36,127 nt of DNA from Candidatus Uhrbacteria bacterium. GTDB lineage: Bacteria; Patescibacteriota; Patescibacteriia; JACQRZ01. The stretch's first letter is position 1. Each line of letters opens with the position of its first letter. Below are positions 35,601 through 36,127 of this stretch, in pieces. The stretch covers positions 1 through 36,127 of the forward strand of contig JACQSB010000005.1 of assembly GCA_016206175.1 (NCBI GenBank). Direction: 5' to 3'. The position numbers and the translations under genes were made by a program. The notes beneath the pieces are model-generated. The model was given only the letters and a program-made list of their open reading frames with translations. It ran no database searches and was not told the origin of the DNA.

Positions 35601-35926
35601 TTTCCTTCTGATCCGTTTGCCGGCCACGAAACGATCTTGTAGTTATATGTCGTTCCCGGGGTGAGGTTGCTTAGGCGGATGATTTTTCCGCAGTCTGACG
35701 CCGCTTCTTCCTGAAACGCAAATCCATACGCAGTAGTAGGACCATAGTAGACTTTTCCATAGCCGGAACCGCTCAAGGTATAGCAAATCGTCACACTATT
35801 TGATGTGAGATTGCGTATAGATACGTTTGAGCTTGTAATGGTATCGGCAAAGGTTAGCGGCGGATACCCACCAAATAATACTGCCGAGATGCTAACAAGC
35901 GCTAAAAATCGCCTTACTTTTTTCAT
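29654..35926 (-). CDS. Giant secreted FN3 / carboxypeptidase-regulatory surface protein
   Basis: A 2090-aa exported protein with signal peptide MKKVRRFLALVSISAVLFGG ending about Ala27. Domains in order: five fibronectin type III modules (about 29-583), one carboxypeptidase-regulatory-like module (584-703), another FN3 (704-806), an Ig-like module (807-917), and about eight regulatory-like modules of 85-110 residues (918-1710) marked by DxxGxYxxxVxAGxW. A ZU5-like segment (about 1715-1860), one more FN3, and two 56-59 residue terminal repeats (1976-2090) follow. There are no catalytic motifs, sortase LPxTG or transmembrane anchor. It is probably a cell-surface stalk or adhesin, with the terminal repeats possibly binding the envelope. 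Confidence 0.88.
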   Translation of the reverse strand: MKKVRRFLALVSISAVLFGGYPPLTFADTITSSNVSIRNLTSNSVTICYTLSGSGYGKVYYGPTTAYGFAFQEEAASDCGKIIRLSNLTPGTTYNYKIVSWPANGSEGNNGVSSSNYVFATPASDTVAPGNVADGKANLGSAATVTVTHDTVTFNWKTPGDDGWNAGAGPARYQVKYQKHGGTLFQSPSDGGFWNSAPEIAATQLSFVPTLPASMGVTQSLTISGLETNTTYRFGVLSYDATGNASTLPGIWDIKTAAAPTDTFPPAQITGLKIDTVTTTSIAFSWTAPWDPGISSTPQPAARYEIRYKLTPIETESDWQSSLVATNPAPPTPVAGGTMQSYTLNGLTAGKTYYIAIRAYDAGGLASSLNTTFTDSTAQPDTTPPVVSNVRATNISQTSAIISFELDEPGKAKVEYKLDGGVLVASPEITVSKDNLKSIGIYLPNLTKGTAYTYQIVATNETGLSTTQPNFSFTTLSDTQSTSTPPTASNTPTLSNVRIAEIFRDGAKIEGTSNQQVTMKVEYGTTPQYGTVSPFSSTTTATPSIELRGLAPDTIYYARAYVKNTDGVISAPSSQLQFKTLSASTQPTNLPINNTFPPGDAYLVAVVKAPDGTALQGATVGLSTPSYTATPGMPVPAIMSYWASGMTNAQGEYAFPGIPAGTYEMGVSPPSTRTDLGSVSRISGVVLTSGSTMRQNVTLPLQTVIPPNPVTEPLTVYNVNPAGSSDDGNSIWIGWQTNRPATSRVDYGISQSYGSAAESTPGTYTSNHSIQLTGLTPNTTYYFTVTSKDSSGNTASSAAYSFQTKQSSVSLPFGIKTETLWPRPGDKTVPVTNKNIGVELNKTLLSSSVTKDTITVRPIGAATPLNGTIQTYPYGIGFQLFDALQSDTTYEVTIRGGIKSSSGETIANNYSYTFTTQSSTAVGSGVVKGIVSDSRGTPVPNATVSLSNASYTYFTTITTTAFGEYSFRNLAANTYIVQAHPSPRQQGMRSSEQVTIGLSATETREQNFTLSVSQFTVKGFIRYPDNTPVTDAVVEAWRKDGPGSVSAYTDSTGSYCMSLAPGTWMLSLQSRSARNYYDVYSEAPQSPCQTLTTSATGGGSVPFTSGTANPQSNSGFIPASNTYFGGSNWYWSGPPKEVVVGDVATPIKQVDFTVSRISATKVFGRVAREDGLALPVGSVSVRLTGRSEMPPFSISNDADGRFEVPVPAGSYTVVVELLTQNIGITPPPPRTITLADGESKDLETITLLTTNRVIQGTVRDDKNMPLGRVKVGAWKSSTGESIFGATDDNGKYFLKVSAGEWTVSVILDPESGYSMQGPPRIVRVSGAEPVTVDFAISASDAFVSGNIRTPEGAIITGFYGFVSVQQKSGTRLPQGAPVQNGEFTLRVPAGEYILTLETLPNSTYVPENAVSVALATGERKQVNFTVSAKASSISGRLVDERGSLVTGVPFKVFTAGKNGAWYSADVDTTKGTFKMSLPPGDWYIDYDISDPSGTYLKPQQMRGIKMTVQPGQDRSAELKAYRANANLNGRAIDTEGKPVQNIWIGISTKSFAFFSKETAKQLSYLNGDYTDQDGKFNFKVRPDTAYYIRSFLPPSLGYANPVEQKVSAAAGETKDVTLVFRPINVTLSGTAMIDGSPSWAFIWAWSDKGGYTDGYADDDGRYKLKVAANDVWHIAAMSEKDRVAYKSSEFTLPIGTEEKITQNISLASLDVRLPDPVTATADADQLAVVSNSEGVKVSLPPGSAGTGGAVALSITPQVVTPSQGSSRVVGLGYDVDVRSAQGRDISSFNSDITVAIPYEPTELKRLGLTPTDLSLQFWDEARYSWQPVQNAVVNEADHTITGTLAHLTKFALIASTQTETRSIPQTVSASVASTGAVSLAWSYAKDIASTVSYSKVYRSSTKGDLGKLVISSTTETKATDETVSASKTYYYTVRSVDQYNNESTNMDQVAVKTLAAKKSASPITAKTLSFADRLKGMIVLQTQSHGEAYYIYPVDSKAYSLGRPADAFAVMRKLGLGVKNSFLKGYMEYPANVVGKILIDIDTKGRAHYVYPKDKKAYYLGRPSDAFAIMREKGLGISNADLAKLEVVKL
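29657..30001 (-). repeat. C-terminal tandem repeat of the giant surface protein
   Basis: Two units of 56 and 59 residues share the order H-x-x-Y-x-Y-P, K-A-Y-x-LGRPxDAFAxMR, GLG. I recall this pattern at the ends of many CPR exported proteins, where it may be an envelope-binding domain. The function is not established. Confidence 0.8.
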
Positions 35927-35955
35927 AATGCTCTTCTGATGAATAAGACAAAAAC

Positions 35956-35964
35956 ATTATATCA
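35956..35964 (-). promoter_or_regulatory. Extended -10 promoter of the giant surface protein
   Basis: On the minus strand TG-A-TATAAT is a perfect extended -10. The predicted start is near 35949, leaving a 22-base leader. No good -35 is found at 16-18 bases. Confidence 0.6.
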
Positions 35965-36019
35965 AGATCGCGGAATCTGTATTAGAAACTTATCCCCACC
36001 CCCCCACATCATTATGGAG

Positions 36020-36057
36020 TATACTTATTATTGCATTACGAGGGAATACGATTCCCT
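36020..36057 (+). promoter_or_regulatory. Possible -10 and leader hairpin of the last gene
   Basis: TATACT at 36020-36025 has no clear -35. A perfect hairpin AGGGAAT-ACG-ATTCCCT (36041-36057) begins about 9 bases after the predicted start and is followed by TTTT just before the ATG. It could be a 5' hairpin or a small attenuator. Confidence 0.35.
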
Positions 36058-36071
36058 TTTTCATCTTTCCT

Positions 36072-36127
36072 ATGAAACAAACTCGACTGCCATATATCCT
36101 CACTGCAGTTGTCGCATCTATCTTCGG
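36072..36127 (+). CDS. Partial gene for an exported protein (5' end only)
   Basis: ATG followed by 18 further codons, open to the window edge: MKQTRLPYILTAVVASIFG. A basic start and hydrophobic stretch suggest a signal peptide or membrane anchor. It is divergent from the giant surface protein. Nothing more can be said from this fragment. Confidence 0.5.
   Translation, partial: MKQTRLPYILTAVVASIF

Noticed and set aside
1-36127. tRNA, rRNA, insertion sequences, transposases or phage genes
   Set aside because: I looked in all intergenic gaps and among the ORFs and saw none. The gaps are short and no terminal inverted repeats flank any gene group.

Overview
The window looks like a chromosomal segment from a small-genome, probably monoderm bacterium. 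Patescibacteria (CPR)-like ancestry fits best, from four features: a type IV pilus locus without an outer-membrane secretin, an archaeal-type UMP kinase, an RRM/glycine-rich RNA-binding protein, and a huge fibronectin/carboxypeptidase-regulatory surface protein ending in a G-R-P-x-D-A-F repeat that I associate with CPR proteins. This placement is inference; no rRNA or ribosomal marker is present. All genes read with the standard code (TAA, TAG and TGA all act as stops). Genes are tightly packed and no intergenic stretch exceeds 300 bases.

Region 1 (1-15915) is a purine block. guaB (+) meets a long minus-strand run read as folD, purL, purM, purQ(-S), purC, purK, purE, purB, purF, purD, purN, purH. 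Together these encode every step from PRPP to IMP. FolD supplies the formyl-folate used by PurN and PurH, and GuaB takes IMP on to XMP. purA and guaA are not in the window. Two members are abnormal: PurK has lost the ATP-grasp glycine loop although PurE is the class I type that needs PurK's product, and PurQ carries a C-terminal extension that looks like an interrupted PurS.

Region 2 (15992-18640) holds an MFS transporter of unknown substrate, divergent from folD, and an Amt ammonium channel. Region 3 (18659-28263) is a type IV pilus locus: PilB, PilC, a FimT/GspH-like pseudopilin, a 994-residue minor pilin with two seven-bladed beta-propellers, two further minor pilins, a PilM protein fused to a membrane-anchored PilN-like part, and a separately promoted major pilin with a strong terminator. 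Region 4 (28315-36127) holds the RNA-binding protein, UMP kinase, a 2090-residue secreted multidomain protein, and the first codons of another exported protein.

Two window-wide patterns stand out. Almost no gene has a Shine-Dalgarno sequence, while the base before ATG is T in 17 of 27 starts and never G. Several promoters (MFS, amt, major pilin, last partial gene) are followed, close to the predicted transcript 5' end, by a short perfect hairpin.
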